Shown: piece by piece, positions 25,547 to 34,868 of the stretch | Position numbering within the stretch: the first letter of the stretch is position 1 | Layout of the letters: every line of letters begins with the position of its first letter | Program-made: the position numbers and the translations under genes | Origin: an uncultured bacterium | GTDB lineage: Bacteria > Bacteroidota > Bacteroidia > Bacteroidales > Bacteroidaceae | Direction of reading: 5' to 3' | DNA: 43,230 nucleotides | NCBI GenBank assembly: GCA_945829115.1 | Contig: CALZTP010000010.1 | Coordinates: 1 to 43,230 of the forward strand | The notes under the pieces: model-generated | The model's input: only the letters and a program-made list of their open reading frames with translations | Database searches by the model: none | Told to the model about the DNA's origin: nothing

Positions 25547-26048
25547 GAGTACAGAAGAGAATACTTTCCTCGTTGGGAAGAAAGTAAATGAGAACGGAGA
25601 AGGGACTGAAACGCACATCGTGTATCTCGGAATAGGCTCAAACCTCGACAACAAGGAGGGGAACCTCCTAAAGGCAATAACACTCCTTGAGGAGTGTGCT
25701 GGGAAGGTGATTAGAGTTTCCTCTTTCCTTGCTACCGAACCGTGGGGCTTTCAAAGTGATAACGGCTTCCTGAATGCTGCCGTTTGTATCGAGACTGTTC
25801 TCGAACCTTTTGAACTCCTTGCCGTCACTCAGCATATTGAGCGAAGAATGGGGCGAGAAGAGAAAAGCGTGGGAGGTGTATACCATGATCGAATCATTGA
25901 CATAGACATACTCCTCTACGACTCACTCTCCATATCAACAGATACGCTCACCATTCCGCATCCGCTGATGAAGGAGCGACCGTTTGTAATGGTGCCCTTG
26001 CGGGAGATTCTACCGCAAGACGACTTTTCATTCTTTTTCCCATCGTGA
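25539..26048 (+). CDS. folK: 2-amino-4-hydroxy-6-hydroxymethyldihydropteridine pyrophosphokinase
   Basis: 169 residues. HPPK transfers pyrophosphate from ATP to 6-hydroxymethyl-dihydropterin in folate synthesis. Residues 1-25 are a poorly conserved extension, and the fold begins at THIVYLGIGSNLDNKEGNL. EPWGFQSDNGFLNAAV contains the pterin-binding part, and RIIDIDILLYD carries the two Mg-binding aspartates. The start at 25539 lies inside the queA end, so translation is probably coupled. A start closer to the core is possible but no Met is present there. Confidence 0.93.
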   Translation: MTKSTEENTFLVGKKVNENGEGTETHIVYLGIGSNLDNKEGNLLKAITLLEECAGKVIRVSSFLATEPWGFQSDNGFLNAAVCIETVLEPFELLAVTQHIERRMGREEKSVGGVYHDRIIDIDILLYDSLSISTDTLTIPHPLMKERPFVMVPLREILPQDDFSFFFPS

Positions 26049-26144
26049 GAGAATAGACGGGAAGCAGCCAGAGAGAGACTCTGCACTCTTCCAAACATCA
26101 ATTCTTCACGAAGGGAATAATTCTATATACAAAGCATACTTGAA

Positions 26145-27608
26145 ATGCAACTATATTCTGACGACGAACTATACGAAATACTCGACACCCCAATCTTTCG
26201 ACTGATAGGAGACACTGCCGACGAACTCGGAGTGGAATGCTATGTGGTTGGTGGATATGTCAGGGACATCTTCCTGCAAAGACCTTCTAACGACATTGAT
26301 GTGGTTGTTGTGGGAAGCGGAATAGCCGTGGCACAGGCATTGAAAGAGAAATTAGGAAGGAAGGCGTTCCTCTCTGTATTCAAGAACTTTGGTACGGCAC
26401 AGGTGAAGTTCCGTCAGAAGGGCGGAAAAGAGATAGAGGTGGAGTTTGTGGGGGCAAGAAAGGAAAGCTATCAAAGAGACTCCAGAAAACCTATCGTTGA
26501 GGATGGTACGCTCACAGACGACCAAAACAGAAGGGACTTCACCATAAACGCTCTCGCCATCTGCCTGAACAGAGAAAGGTTCGGGGAGCTCGTGGACCCT
26601 TTCGATGGAATCTACGACATGGAGGACGGCATTATCCGCACTCCGCTCGACCCTGATATCACTTTCTCAGACGATCCCCTACGCATGCTTCGCTGCATCC
26701 GGTTCGCCACTCAGCTGAACTTCTTCATTGACAGCGAGACTTTTGCGGCTCTCGAAAGAAATCGGGAGAGGATAAAGATTATCTCTGGGGAACGTATTCA
26801 GGAGGAGCTAAACAAAATCTTGCGCACTCCAACTCCGTCAAAGGGATTCATAGACCTTCACCGCTGCGGACTGCTACAGCTGATTCTTCCAGAATTGGCA
26901 AACCTTGACATTGTAGAAAAAGGACCTGATGGTAGGGCGCACAAGAACAATTTCTACCATACTTTAGAGGTCTTAGATAATGTGGCAAAGCATTCCGACA
27001 ACCTCTGGCTGAGATGGGCTGCCCTACTCCACGACATCGGGAAACCAAAGTCTAAGCGTTGGGAGGGGCAACAGGGATGGACCTTCCATAACCATAATTT
27101 CATCGGGGCAAAAATGGTTCCGGAGTTGTTCAGAAGACTGAAGCTTCCGTTAGACATGAAGATGAAATACGTGCAGAAATTAGTTGACTTGCACATGAGG
27201 CCTATCGTAATTGCAGATGAGGTGGTTACAGACAGTGCTGTCAGACGACTGATAAACGATGCGGGAGACGATATCGATGACCTCATGACTCTCTGTGAGG
27301 GGGATATCACAAGCAAGAACGAAGTGCGCAAACGTCAGTTCTTAGAGAATTTTCGCATGGTGCGCGAAAAACTTGTGGACCTTAAGGAACGTGATTTCAA
27401 ACGTCTCCTACAACCGGTTATTGACGGCAACGAGATTATGAAGATGTTCAATCTGAAGCCGTCGCAGGAGGTGGGAAGACTAAAGGAGGCTTTGAAGAAT
27501 GCCGTTCTCGACAATGTCGTGCCAAATGAACGGGAACCGCTCATGCAGCTGCTGCTGAAAAAGGCTGCTGACCTGGGACTAAAGCCTATGAATGCGGAAG
27601 AAAAGTAA
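26145..27608 (+). CDS. CCA tRNA nucleotidyltransferase / polyA polymerase family, with HD domain
   Basis: 487 residues. The N-terminal nucleotidyltransferase domain has VVGGYVRDIFLQRPSNDIDV (GG...DxD motif) at about residues 30-50. RRDFTINALAICLN and DDPLRMLRCIRFATQL are typical of class II CCA-adding enzymes, which build or repair the 3' CCA of tRNAs. A C-terminal HD domain follows, with LLHDIGKPKSKRW near residue 298. None of the complete tRNA genes here encodes CCA, so the enzyme is needed to make it (His: ends before CC-G; Asp: ends before CA-A). A polyadenylating role cannot be excluded by sequence. It lies 96 bp after folK. Confidence 0.92.
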   Translation: MQLYSDDELYEILDTPIFRLIGDTADELGVECYVVGGYVRDIFLQRPSNDIDVVVVGSGIAVAQALKEKLGRKAFLSVFKNFGTAQVKFRQKGGKEIEVEFVGARKESYQRDSRKPIVEDGTLTDDQNRRDFTINALAICLNRERFGELVDPFDGIYDMEDGIIRTPLDPDITFSDDPLRMLRCIRFATQLNFFIDSETFAALERNRERIKIISGERIQEELNKILRTPTPSKGFIDLHRCGLLQLILPELANLDIVEKGPDGRAHKNNFYHTLEVLDNVAKHSDNLWLRWAALLHDIGKPKSKRWEGQQGWTFHNHNFIGAKMVPELFRRLKLPLDMKMKYVQKLVDLHMRPIVIADEVVTDSAVRRLINDAGDDIDDLMTLCEGDITSKNEVRKRQFLENFRMVREKLVDLKERDFKRLLQPVIDGNEIMKMFNLKPSQEVGRLKEALKNAVLDNVVPNEREPLMQLLLKKAADLGLKPMNAEEK

Positions 27609-27640
27609 GAATAATGTAGTTTTCAAGAAATATACAGCTA

Positions 27641-28912
27641 ATGAAATATATCGTTAAAGCACCAAACAGCATAAATACAGAGATCACTCTCCCAGCATCG
27701 AAAAGCATCAGCAATAGAGCACTCGTGATAAGTGCCATGGCGGCTGAGATGGCAGGAAAGGAGATCCTCTTGCCAGAGAATCTCTCTGACTGTGACGATA
27801 CCGATGTGATTGTCTCTGCTCTCAAGGAGATGCCTGAGGAGATAAACATCAAGGCGGCAGGAACTGCCATGAGGTTCATGACAGCATACCTAAGCATACT
27901 TCCTGGACACGAACATGTGCTTACTGGCACGGAGCGCATGAAGCACAGACCAATAAAGACGCTCGTAGATGCGCTACGACATCTCGGTGCGGAGATAGAA
28001 TACGTGGGTGAGGACGGTTACCCTCCTCTCCGTATAAAAGGAAAGCGGCTGAAGGGCGGCGAGTTGGCTATATTTGGTAATGTGAGCTCACAGTATATCT
28101 CCGCACTGCTGATGATTGGTCCGGCTCTTGAAAATGGTCTCCAGCTGACCTTGGAGGGAAATATCGTCTCACGACCATATATCGACCTTACACTCTGCAC
28201 AATGAGAGACTTCGGTGCTGAGGCAGACTGGTCGGGAGTTGACTCCATTTCTGTTCAGCCGGTTCCTTACCGACAGAGGGAGTATTACATTGAGAACGAC
28301 TGGAGCGCCTCTTCTTACTGGTATCAGATGATGGCAATGTACTGCAGCGAGAATAGCAAGGTGGTGCTAAACGGATTGATGGACTCTTCACGTCAGGGCG
28401 ACAGTCAGGTGAAGTATATCTTCTCAATGTTAGGTGTGCACACAACATTCGGAACTCGCACACCATTAGTGCCTACAGAGGTCACACTCGAATGTCACGA
28501 CCGCATTGTTCCTCGTTTGGACTTCGACTTCACTCACCAGCCTGACCTTGCACAGACTCTTATCGCCACTTGTCTCGCCTGCAACCTGCAGTTCCATTTC
28601 CGCGGTTTAGCATCTCTGAAGATTAAAGAGACAGACCGTATTGAGGCAATGAAGACAGAGATGAAGAGGTTAGGATATATCATACACGACTATAACGATT
28701 CTGAACTAAGATGGGATGGAGAACGCTGTGAGCCAGAAGAGGGTTCTGCCGTGCAGACATACGATGACCATCGTATGGCAATGGCGATTGCTCCAATGTC
28801 GGTAATTCTTGGTCCGCTAACAATCGCAAATCCAGAAGTGGTCTCGAAATCATACCCGCATTTCTGGGACGACCTGAAAAAGGCGGGATTCGAAATCGAG
28901 GAGCAGGAGTAA
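27641..28912 (+). CDS. aroA: 3-phosphoshikimate 1-carboxyvinyltransferase (EPSP synthase)
   Basis: 423 residues. It joins phosphoenolpyruvate to shikimate-3-phosphate in the chorismate pathway. Key elements: LPASKSISNRALVISA (S3P-binding Lys, Ser and Arg) near residue 18, GTAMRFMTAYLS near 80, MKHRPIKTLVDALRHLGA, KETDRIEAMKTEMKRLG near 330, and TYDDHRMAMAIAP near 370. Residues around 220-260 are more divergent than in E. coli AroA, in keeping with the shorter Bacteroidetes type. It lies 32 bp after the CCA-transferase-like gene, likely in the same transcript. Confidence 0.93.
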   Translation: MKYIVKAPNSINTEITLPASKSISNRALVISAMAAEMAGKEILLPENLSDCDDTDVIVSALKEMPEEINIKAAGTAMRFMTAYLSILPGHEHVLTGTERMKHRPIKTLVDALRHLGAEIEYVGEDGYPPLRIKGKRLKGGELAIFGNVSSQYISALLMIGPALENGLQLTLEGNIVSRPYIDLTLCTMRDFGAEADWSGVDSISVQPVPYRQREYYIENDWSASSYWYQMMAMYCSENSKVVLNGLMDSSRQGDSQVKYIFSMLGVHTTFGTRTPLVPTEVTLECHDRIVPRLDFDFTHQPDLAQTLIATCLACNLQFHFRGLASLKIKETDRIEAMKTEMKRLGYIIHDYNDSELRWDGERCEPEEGSAVQTYDDHRMAMAIAPMSVILGPLTIANPEVVSKSYPHFWDDLKKAGFEIEEQE

Positions 28913-29001
28913 AGGGAAGCCATCTTCCCTACCCCAGCCCACTGAGTTCACACATTTGATGCAGAGAAAAATCTTCCTTCAATTCTTAAACAATAGGGTT
29001 T

Positions 29002-29382
29002 ATGTTAGTGCTCTTAATTGCTTTAATTGTTCTTGCCGTGATTGCGGCTGCCATCGGACTCCTCTCTCGCGATAAAGGAGATGTGGTGGTGAATGCAGAA
29101 CCCTCCTGTGCTACTTGCTCTGGAGATGATGCTCGCTGCGAACAAGATTGTATGTTAGAGGCTGCCGTGAAGGAGATAGAGTACTATGACGATGAAAATC
29201 TCGACAAATATGCTGGACGTCCATCAGACAGTTATTCTGACGAGGAGATTGAGGAGTTCTCAGAAGTCATGTACACTCTGCAGCCTGGAGATGTGGCAGG
29301 ATGGAATCGCAGCCTCATACTCCGGAACGTGAATATCCCAAACTGTCTGAAAGACGAGCTCATTGCTCTCTTAGAGGGATAA
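29002..29382 (+). CDS. Small membrane-anchored Cys-rich protein, function unknown
   Basis: 126 residues. An N-terminal helix (residues 2-22, LVLLIALIVLAVIAAAIGLL) anchors it, probably with the rest outside or inside as a small soluble domain; orientation is not determined. CATCSGDDARCEQDC at about residues 37-51 holds four cysteines that could bind metal or a cluster. The acidic remainder includes DENLDKYAGRPSDSYSDEEIEEF and ends with a compact hydrophobic segment. I believe it belongs to a conserved Bacteroidales family of unknown function, but I do not recognise a named domain. It lies between aroA and porW in the same orientation, 89 bp after aroA. Confidence 0.8.
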   Translation: MLVLLIALIVLAVIAAAIGLLSRDKGDVVVNAEPSCATCSGDDARCEQDCMLEAAVKEIEYYDDENLDKYAGRPSDSYSDEEIEEFSEVMYTLQPGDVAGWNRSLILRNVNIPNCLKDELIALLEG

Positions 29383-29503
29383 AAAGAACAAGCATATATT
29401 AATACACTTAATCCCCCATTACTTCTAAGTTTACCATTTGCAAATTGCGCACCCCATTTGTAATTGACTCCCAAAAACGTAAATCACCCCAATTTTCTTT
29501 TCT

Positions 29504-32500
29504 ATGAAAAGGACTCACCACCATATCATCTTTCTTCTCTTAGCGGTTCTTCTGCTAAGTGCAGCCTCTTCTTGCTCTACGCAGAAGAACACTGGCATGT
29601 CAAGATGGTGGCATAGTTTCAATGCACGATACAACACTTATTACAACGGTTCCGTAGCATACATAGATGCTTCTCTGCAGAAAGAGAAAGGGAACAAGGA
29701 CAACTACACTGAACTCTTGCCACTATACACCATTGGAAACAAGGAAAGCAGGAAAATCGGTGAAAGTCAATACGAAACGGCTATCACAAAAGCTCAGAAG
29801 GCAATAAAGCTGCATTCCATAAAGAAAAGACCTGAGTGGAATAAGTCAAGAAGGAAAACGGAAAGGGATATTGAATGGCTGAACAGAAAGGAATACAACC
29901 CTTTCCTCTGGAAGGCGTGGATGCTCATGGGTCGCTCACAATTCTATAAGGGTTCTTTCGACGAAGCGGCAGCAACATTCTCTTATATGTCACGACTATA
30001 CAGGACACAACCTGCCATTCACGGAAAGGCAAGGGCGTGGTTGGCAAAATGCTATATAGAGCAGGACTGGCTCTATGACGCAGAGGATGTTATCAGGAAC
30101 ATGCAGCGAGATAGCATTGACTGGAGGGCAAGAAAGGAATGGGACTATACACTCGCTGACTATTATCTCCACACTGGAGATATGAAGGAGGCAGAGAAAT
30201 ACCTCAGAAAGGTTATTAAGCACGAAATGAGGGCAGTACAGAGGGCAAGGGAGTATTATTTGCTCGGACAAATCCTTGCCGCTCAAGGGAGAAATGGAGA
30301 GGCTTACAAGGCGTTCAAGAAGGTGTTACGTCAAAATCCTCCTTACGAATTGGAGTTCCATGCGAGGATAGCGATGACGGAGGTAATGTCAAGCAGTCAG
30401 GCAAAATCAAAGATCCGCCGTCTGCGTAGCATGGCACGTTCCGACAAAAACAATGATTTCCTCGATCAGGTGTATTACGCAATAGGAAACATCTATCTCG
30501 CTGAGCGAGACACCATGAAGGCTATCTATGCTTATGAGGAGGGAAACAAGAAGGCTACACAGCAGACCGTAGAGCGAGGTGTGCTTCTTCTTCACCTTGG
30601 TGACCTTTACTGGGCAAAGGAGCGGTTTGGTGATGCTCGCCGTTGCTATGGTGAGGCAATTGGCTTGCTCGACAAGGAGCGAAAAGATTATCAGGAGCTG
30701 TCTTACCGTGCAAAAGCTCTTGACGAACTTGCTCCACATACCGACAATATATTCCTTCAGGATTCTCTCCAGACGTTAGCACGTATGGACGAGAAATCAC
30801 GCAATGAGGTGATAGACAGAATAATACAGGCATTAAAGAAAAAGGAGAAGGAGGAACGACTTGCTGAACTCGACAAGCAGGCACAGAAAAATGCTGCCAA
30901 CAACCCTAATCAAAATACTCAAAGCCAGCAGCCGCAGGTTCAGAAACCGCAGGTTCCGGGAAGTTCGTCAACATGGTATTTCTACAATCCAATGGCTGTG
31001 CAGCAGGGAAAGCAGACCTTCCAGAGAACTTGGGGAAAGCGTGAGAATGCTGACGACTGGCAGAGAAGTAACAAAACTGTGGTGGCTTCTATGACGGAGG
31101 AAACAGAGCCAGAGGAGCTGTCAACAGATAGCATTGCTACTGAAACAGATGTTGAGGAGAAAGCAAAGGAGAAGAACGATTCTTCTGCTCTCGACCCTCA
31201 CAAACGGGAGTACTACCTTGCGCAGATTCCGTTCACAGAGGAGCAGTTGACTGCCTCTAATGCCATTATCCACGAATCGCTCTTCAATGCAGGGAAGATA
31301 TTCCTTGACAAGTTAGACAACATGCAGATGTCGGAGAAAATGCTTCTTCGTCTGAACCGTGAATGCCCAGAGTTCACGAAGAACGATGAGGTGTACTACT
31401 ACCTCTATCTCATAGCTGCAAGAAAGGGTAACACGTTGAAAGCAAACGAATACAAGACTGCACTGAAGGAGCAATTTCCAGAGGCTGCCATGACAAAGCT
31501 GATTCTCGACCCATACTACGAGGAGAATGCTCGTTATGGCGTTCACCGTGAAGACTCACTATATGCTGAAACTTATCTCGCTTTCAAGGAAGATAATATC
31601 AGCACCGTAGCAAGAAACTACAAGATTTCAGAGGAAAGATACCCTGAGGGTGCTCACAGAGATAAGTTCCTGTTCGTAAACGGATTGTCAAGGCTCAGTC
31701 AGGGAGATACTGAGGCGTGTCTTGATGCCATGAACCGTGTTGTGAAGGATTTTCCAAAGAGTGAAGTGGCAACGATTGCAGGAATGATTATCAATGGTGT
31801 AAATCAAGGTAGGACTTTGAAAGCAACTCGCTTTGACATCTCAGATGTATGGAACTACCGTAACGTGCTCACGGAAAACGAGAACGACACCACTGAGCAT
31901 GCTTTCGTAGTAAACCCAGACGAGAACCATGTCTTCCTGCTGACATACAACCCTGATTCACTGCATGCCGACAGTAAGGGAAATGCAGAAAACCTACTGC
32001 TCTATGAGATTGCAAAGCATAATTTCTCAAACTATCTCATAAGAAACTTCGACATAGCAATAGAAGATTTCCAGGGCATGCACAGAATAGTGATCAAGGG
32101 TTTCTTAAACCATGATGAAGCACTTGTATATGCTCGCAGCCTGTACGAAAACTCAAGGGTGAAACAATTGGCTGCTGGAAGTCGTGGAATCGTGATTAGC
32201 GAGAAAAACTTAGAACTGCTCGGAAAGTTCTTTAGCTACAACGACTACGATGAGTTCTATGAAAAGAATATTGCAACCGACAGATTCGAGTTCGACAAGA
32301 ACATTCTTAATGAACTGCAGGTGACACCAGAGCAGTATGACCCAGAAAGAATAAGTACAAAGGGGGCTCAAGAGCAGGAGGAGACACAAGAGGGTCAGGA
32401 GAGTCAGGAAACAACAGATTTTCAGGACTTTGAGAATTCTGAGGACTTTGAGAATTCTGAGGAAATAACAACTCCAGATTTCATGGAATTCCCAGAAGCA

Positions 32501-32854
32501 CCAGAAACACAGGAAAAACCTGTAACAAATCCAAAGGCTACGGAAATTCCAATTACTCCAGAAACATCCACAGAAGTTCCTGAGGCAACAGAAAAACCAA
32601 TTTCTCCAGCGAAGACTGTTTCCGAACCAAAGAAGACTACTGAATCCAAAAAGACTGCTGAGGTAAAGAAGAGTACTGAGAACAAAAAGTCTTCTGAACC
32701 AAAGAAGGCTACTGAGACAAAGACAACTTCTGAGACTAAAAAAGCTTCTGAACCTAAAAACACTTCTGAACCAAAGAAAACCTCACAGGATAATCCGTCA
32801 AAGACATCGACAGCAGAAGACGATGATGAATACTTTGAGTTTGATGGATTCTAA
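29504..32854 (+). CDS. porW: TPR lipoprotein PorW/SprE-like (type IX secretion)
   Basis: 1116 residues. A lipoprotein signal ends at Cys24 (LSAASSC). The mature N-terminus MSRWWHSFNARYNTYYNGSVAY is the diagnostic start of the PorW/SprE family, required for T9SS assembly and gliding in characterised Bacteroidetes. Tetratricopeptide-like helices span about residues 130-420 (WMLMGRSQFYKGSFDEAAATF, YYLLGQILAAQGRNGEAYKAF), with a Gln/Asn/Pro linker near 470-490 and further helical repeats from about 590 to 820. From about residue 955 the protein becomes Glu-, Pro- and Thr-rich, and the last 80 residues are repeated SEPKK/TESKK units ending in an acidic EFDGF tip. It probably faces the periplasm and contacts the PorKLMN core. 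porX starts 25 bp downstream, indicating one operon. Confidence 0.85.
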   Translation: MKRTHHHIIFLLLAVLLLSAASSCSTQKNTGMSRWWHSFNARYNTYYNGSVAYIDASLQKEKGNKDNYTELLPLYTIGNKESRKIGESQYETAITKAQKAIKLHSIKKRPEWNKSRRKTERDIEWLNRKEYNPFLWKAWMLMGRSQFYKGSFDEAAATFSYMSRLYRTQPAIHGKARAWLAKCYIEQDWLYDAEDVIRNMQRDSIDWRARKEWDYTLADYYLHTGDMKEAEKYLRKVIKHEMRAVQRAREYYLLGQILAAQGRNGEAYKAFKKVLRQNPPYELEFHARIAMTEVMSSSQAKSKIRRLRSMARSDKNNDFLDQVYYAIGNIYLAERDTMKAIYAYEEGNKKATQQTVERGVLLLHLGDLYWAKERFGDARRCYGEAIGLLDKERKDYQELSYRAKALDELAPHTDNIFLQDSLQTLARMDEKSRNEVIDRIIQALKKKEKEERLAELDKQAQKNAANNPNQNTQSQQPQVQKPQVPGSSSTWYFYNPMAVQQGKQTFQRTWGKRENADDWQRSNKTVVASMTEETEPEELSTDSIATETDVEEKAKEKNDSSALDPHKREYYLAQIPFTEEQLTASNAIIHESLFNAGKIFLDKLDNMQMSEKMLLRLNRECPEFTKNDEVYYYLYLIAARKGNTLKANEYKTALKEQFPEAAMTKLILDPYYEENARYGVHREDSLYAETYLAFKEDNISTVARNYKISEERYPEGAHRDKFLFVNGLSRLSQGDTEACLDAMNRVVKDFPKSEVATIAGMIINGVNQGRTLKATRFDISDVWNYRNVLTENENDTTEHAFVVNPDENHVFLLTYNPDSLHADSKGNAENLLLYEIAKHNFSNYLIRNFDIAIEDFQGMHRIVIKGFLNHDEALVYARSLYENSRVKQLAAGSRGIVISEKNLELLGKFFSYNDYDEFYEKNIATDRFEFDKNILNELQVTPEQYDPERISTKGAQEQEETQEGQESQETTDFQDFENSEDFENSEEITTPDFMEFPEAPETQEKPVTNPKATEIPITPETSTEVPEATEKPISPAKTVSEPKKTTESKKTAEVKKSTENKKSSEPKKATETKTTSETKKASEPKNTSEPKKTSQDNPSKTSTAEDDDEYFEFDGF

Positions 32855-32879
32855 GTAGGTATCCATAAAAACAAACATC

Positions 32880-34448
32880 ATGACAAACGCAAAACTGTTA
32901 TGGGTAGACGATGAGATTGAAATGCTTCGCGCCCATCTTATATTCCTTGAAAAGAAAAACTATGACGTCGTGACCGTTTCTAACGGTACCGACGCCATAG
33001 AGAAATGTCAACACGAGGTCTTTGGCCTTATACTCCTCGACGAGATGATGCCAGGAATCAGCGGACTGGAGACGCTTCAGAAAATAAAAGAGATACAGCC
33101 GCAGACACCCGTTGTAATGGTTACGAAATCAGAAGAGGAGCAGATTATGGATCAGGCAATAGGACAGCAGATTGCCGACTACCTTATAAAACCTGTAAAC
33201 CCTTCACAGATTCTGCTTACCTTGAAGAAACATATACACCGGAAAGAGATTGTTTCCGAGGTTACACAGAGCCAGTATCAGCAGTCTTTCACTCAACTCT
33301 CTATGCAGATAGATGAATGTCGCACTCTGGAAGACTGGGTGGAAATGTACCATAAACTCGTTAAATGGGAACTGACGCTTGCTGAGACGGAGTCGCAGAT
33401 GCAGGATATGCTCGCCATGCAGAAGTCGGAGGCAAACAATTCATTTGCAAAGTTCATAAAGAAGAACTACATGACGTGGGTGAAACCACAAACCTTCATG
33501 AAACACGACCAAAGACCTATGCTCTCGCCAGATATCTTCCGAGAGAAGGTGTTCCCTGCCATTGATAGTCTTGATGTACCACTATTCTTCATTGTGATAG
33601 ACAATCTCAGATACGACCAGTGGAGGGTGATCTCTTCTGAAGTTTCAGATGCGTTTAATATCGATGAAGAGACATATATAAGTATTCTACCTACTGCAAC
33701 ACAGTATGCAAGGAACGCAATCTTCTCTGGACTGATGCCAAACAAGATTGAGAAGATGTTCCCAGAGCTATGGGTAGATGAGGACAGCGAGGAGGGCAAG
33801 AACCTCAACGAGGAACCGTTGATACGTACGCAGATAGAGCGATTCCGCAGGCACGATACATTCTCTTACCATAAGATAAACGACTCAAAGGGGGCGGAGG
33901 CTTTCCTCGACCGTCTTACCACTCTTAGGAAGAATGACCTGAACGTGCTTGTGGTGAACTTCATTGATATGCTATCTCATGCAAGAACGGAGTCGAAGAT
34001 GGTGAGAGAATTGGCAAACAACGAATCGGCATACCGTTCTATCTCGCTTTCCTGGTTCAGACATTCTGTTCTCGCAGAACTGTTCCGCTCATTAGCTCAG
34101 ATTCCATGCAGGATCATAATAACCACCGACCATGGCTCAATCCGCACCTCTACACCAGTGAAGATTATCGGTGATAGAAATACAAATACGAACCTTAGAT
34201 ATAAGGTAGGGAAAAACCTCAACTGTCAGGCAAAGGATGTCTTTACAATTAAAGACCCTGCAGAAGCACAACTGCCTTCACCGAATATCTCTTCATCGTA
34301 TATCTTCGCCACGGGAGATGCATTCTTTGCTTATCCAAACAACTACAACTACTATGTGTCTTACTACAAGGACACATTCCAGCATGGAGGCATTTCCATG
34401 GAGGAGATGCTCGTGCCACTCATCACGCTTACTCCAAAAGGAAGGTAA
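32880..34448 (+). CDS. porX: PorX: response regulator with PglZ/alkaline phosphatase-like domain
   Basis: 522 residues. Residues 1-118 form a receiver domain with acidic pocket Asp10/Asp11/Glu12, phospho-acceptor Asp54 (LILLDEMMPG), Thr82 and Lys104. A helical linker follows, and from about residue 225 a PglZ/alkaline phosphatase-superfamily domain with FFIVIDNLRYDQW (metal-binding Asp241), ILPTATQYARN (candidate nucleophile Thr272), FIDMLSHAR and ITTDHGSIRT. In Porphyromonas and Flavobacterium, PorX is the T9SS regulator, working with the kinase PorY and sigma factor SigP, and is a Zn-dependent phosphodiesterase. All these residues are retained, so the protein should be active. No porY is adjacent. 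The last codons are partly duplicated just downstream. Confidence 0.92.
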   Translation: MTNAKLLWVDDEIEMLRAHLIFLEKKNYDVVTVSNGTDAIEKCQHEVFGLILLDEMMPGISGLETLQKIKEIQPQTPVVMVTKSEEEQIMDQAIGQQIADYLIKPVNPSQILLTLKKHIHRKEIVSEVTQSQYQQSFTQLSMQIDECRTLEDWVEMYHKLVKWELTLAETESQMQDMLAMQKSEANNSFAKFIKKNYMTWVKPQTFMKHDQRPMLSPDIFREKVFPAIDSLDVPLFFIVIDNLRYDQWRVISSEVSDAFNIDEETYISILPTATQYARNAIFSGLMPNKIEKMFPELWVDEDSEEGKNLNEEPLIRTQIERFRRHDTFSYHKINDSKGAEAFLDRLTTLRKNDLNVLVVNFIDMLSHARTESKMVRELANNESAYRSISLSWFRHSVLAELFRSLAQIPCRIIITTDHGSIRTSTPVKIIGDRNTNTNLRYKVGKNLNCQAKDVFTIKDPAEAQLPSPNISSSYIFATGDAFFAYPNNYNYYVSYYKDTFQHGGISMEEMLVPLITLTPKGR

Positions 34449-34511
34449 CAAAGGGACATGTCAGATAAGAAGAGATTCTTGTCACTCATCACGATTACTC
34501 CAAAAGGAAGG
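34417..34511. repeat. Duplicated porX 3' end
   Basis: The 29 bp at 34417-34445 (CACTCATCACGCTTACTCCA and nine more bases), which end at the porX stop region, recur at 34483-34511 with one substitution, 66 bp downstream. The second copy lies outside the gene. The rest of 34512-34680 shows no gene. Confidence 0.85.
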
Positions 34512-34680
34512 CTATAGGGAAAAATAAAGCGGAAGGAATTTGTCGAAGAAAAAGGTTTTCCTGTAATATTAACAGATAGCCCATATTCTTATCGCGAGCA
34601 TACTAAAACAGCAAATTTTACCTTTTCTTAGGCTTTTACCAGTCAAATTTCCGTCAGAAAGAAAAAAAAGTCGCAAAAAA

Positions 34681-34712
34681 TTTGGTGGTTTAAGAAAAAA
34701 GTAGTACCTTTG
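34681..34712 (+). promoter_or_regulatory. tRNA-His promoter
   Basis: TTTG (34681-34684), a 20-bp spacer and TACCTTTG (34705-34712) match the Bacteroidetes consensus perfectly. The region AAAAAAGTAGTACCTTTGCA is repeated almost exactly before the tRNA-Asp genes. Confidence 0.85.
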
Positions 34713-34751
34713 CACTCGCTTTTGAGAAATACTTCTCAACACGCCAACATG

Positions 34752-34825
34752 GTGCCCGTAGTTCAGTTGGTTAGAGCGTCAGATTGTGGTTCTGAATGTC
34801 CAGGGTTCGAGTCCCTGCGGGCACC
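34752..34825 (+). tRNA. tRNA-His (GTG)
   Basis: A full cloverleaf: acceptor GTGCCCG/CGGGCAC, D-arm GTTC..GAGC, anticodon stem TCAGA/TCTGA with loop TTGTGGT (anticodon GTG), and T-arm CAGGG-TTCGAGT-CCCTG. G at 34751 is the likely encoded extra G-1 opposite C73, a tRNA-His hallmark. CCA is not encoded. Confidence 0.97.
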
Positions 34826-34837
34826 CGCTGAAACATT

Positions 34838-34868
34838 ACCTCGTAAGTATCACTTACGAGGTTTTTTT
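34838..34868 (+). terminator. tRNA-His terminator
   Basis: ACCTCGTAAGT (34838-34848) and ACTTACGAGGT (34852-34862) form a perfect 11-bp stem with a 3-nt loop, followed by a run of seven T residues. A textbook intrinsic terminator. Confidence 0.95.
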
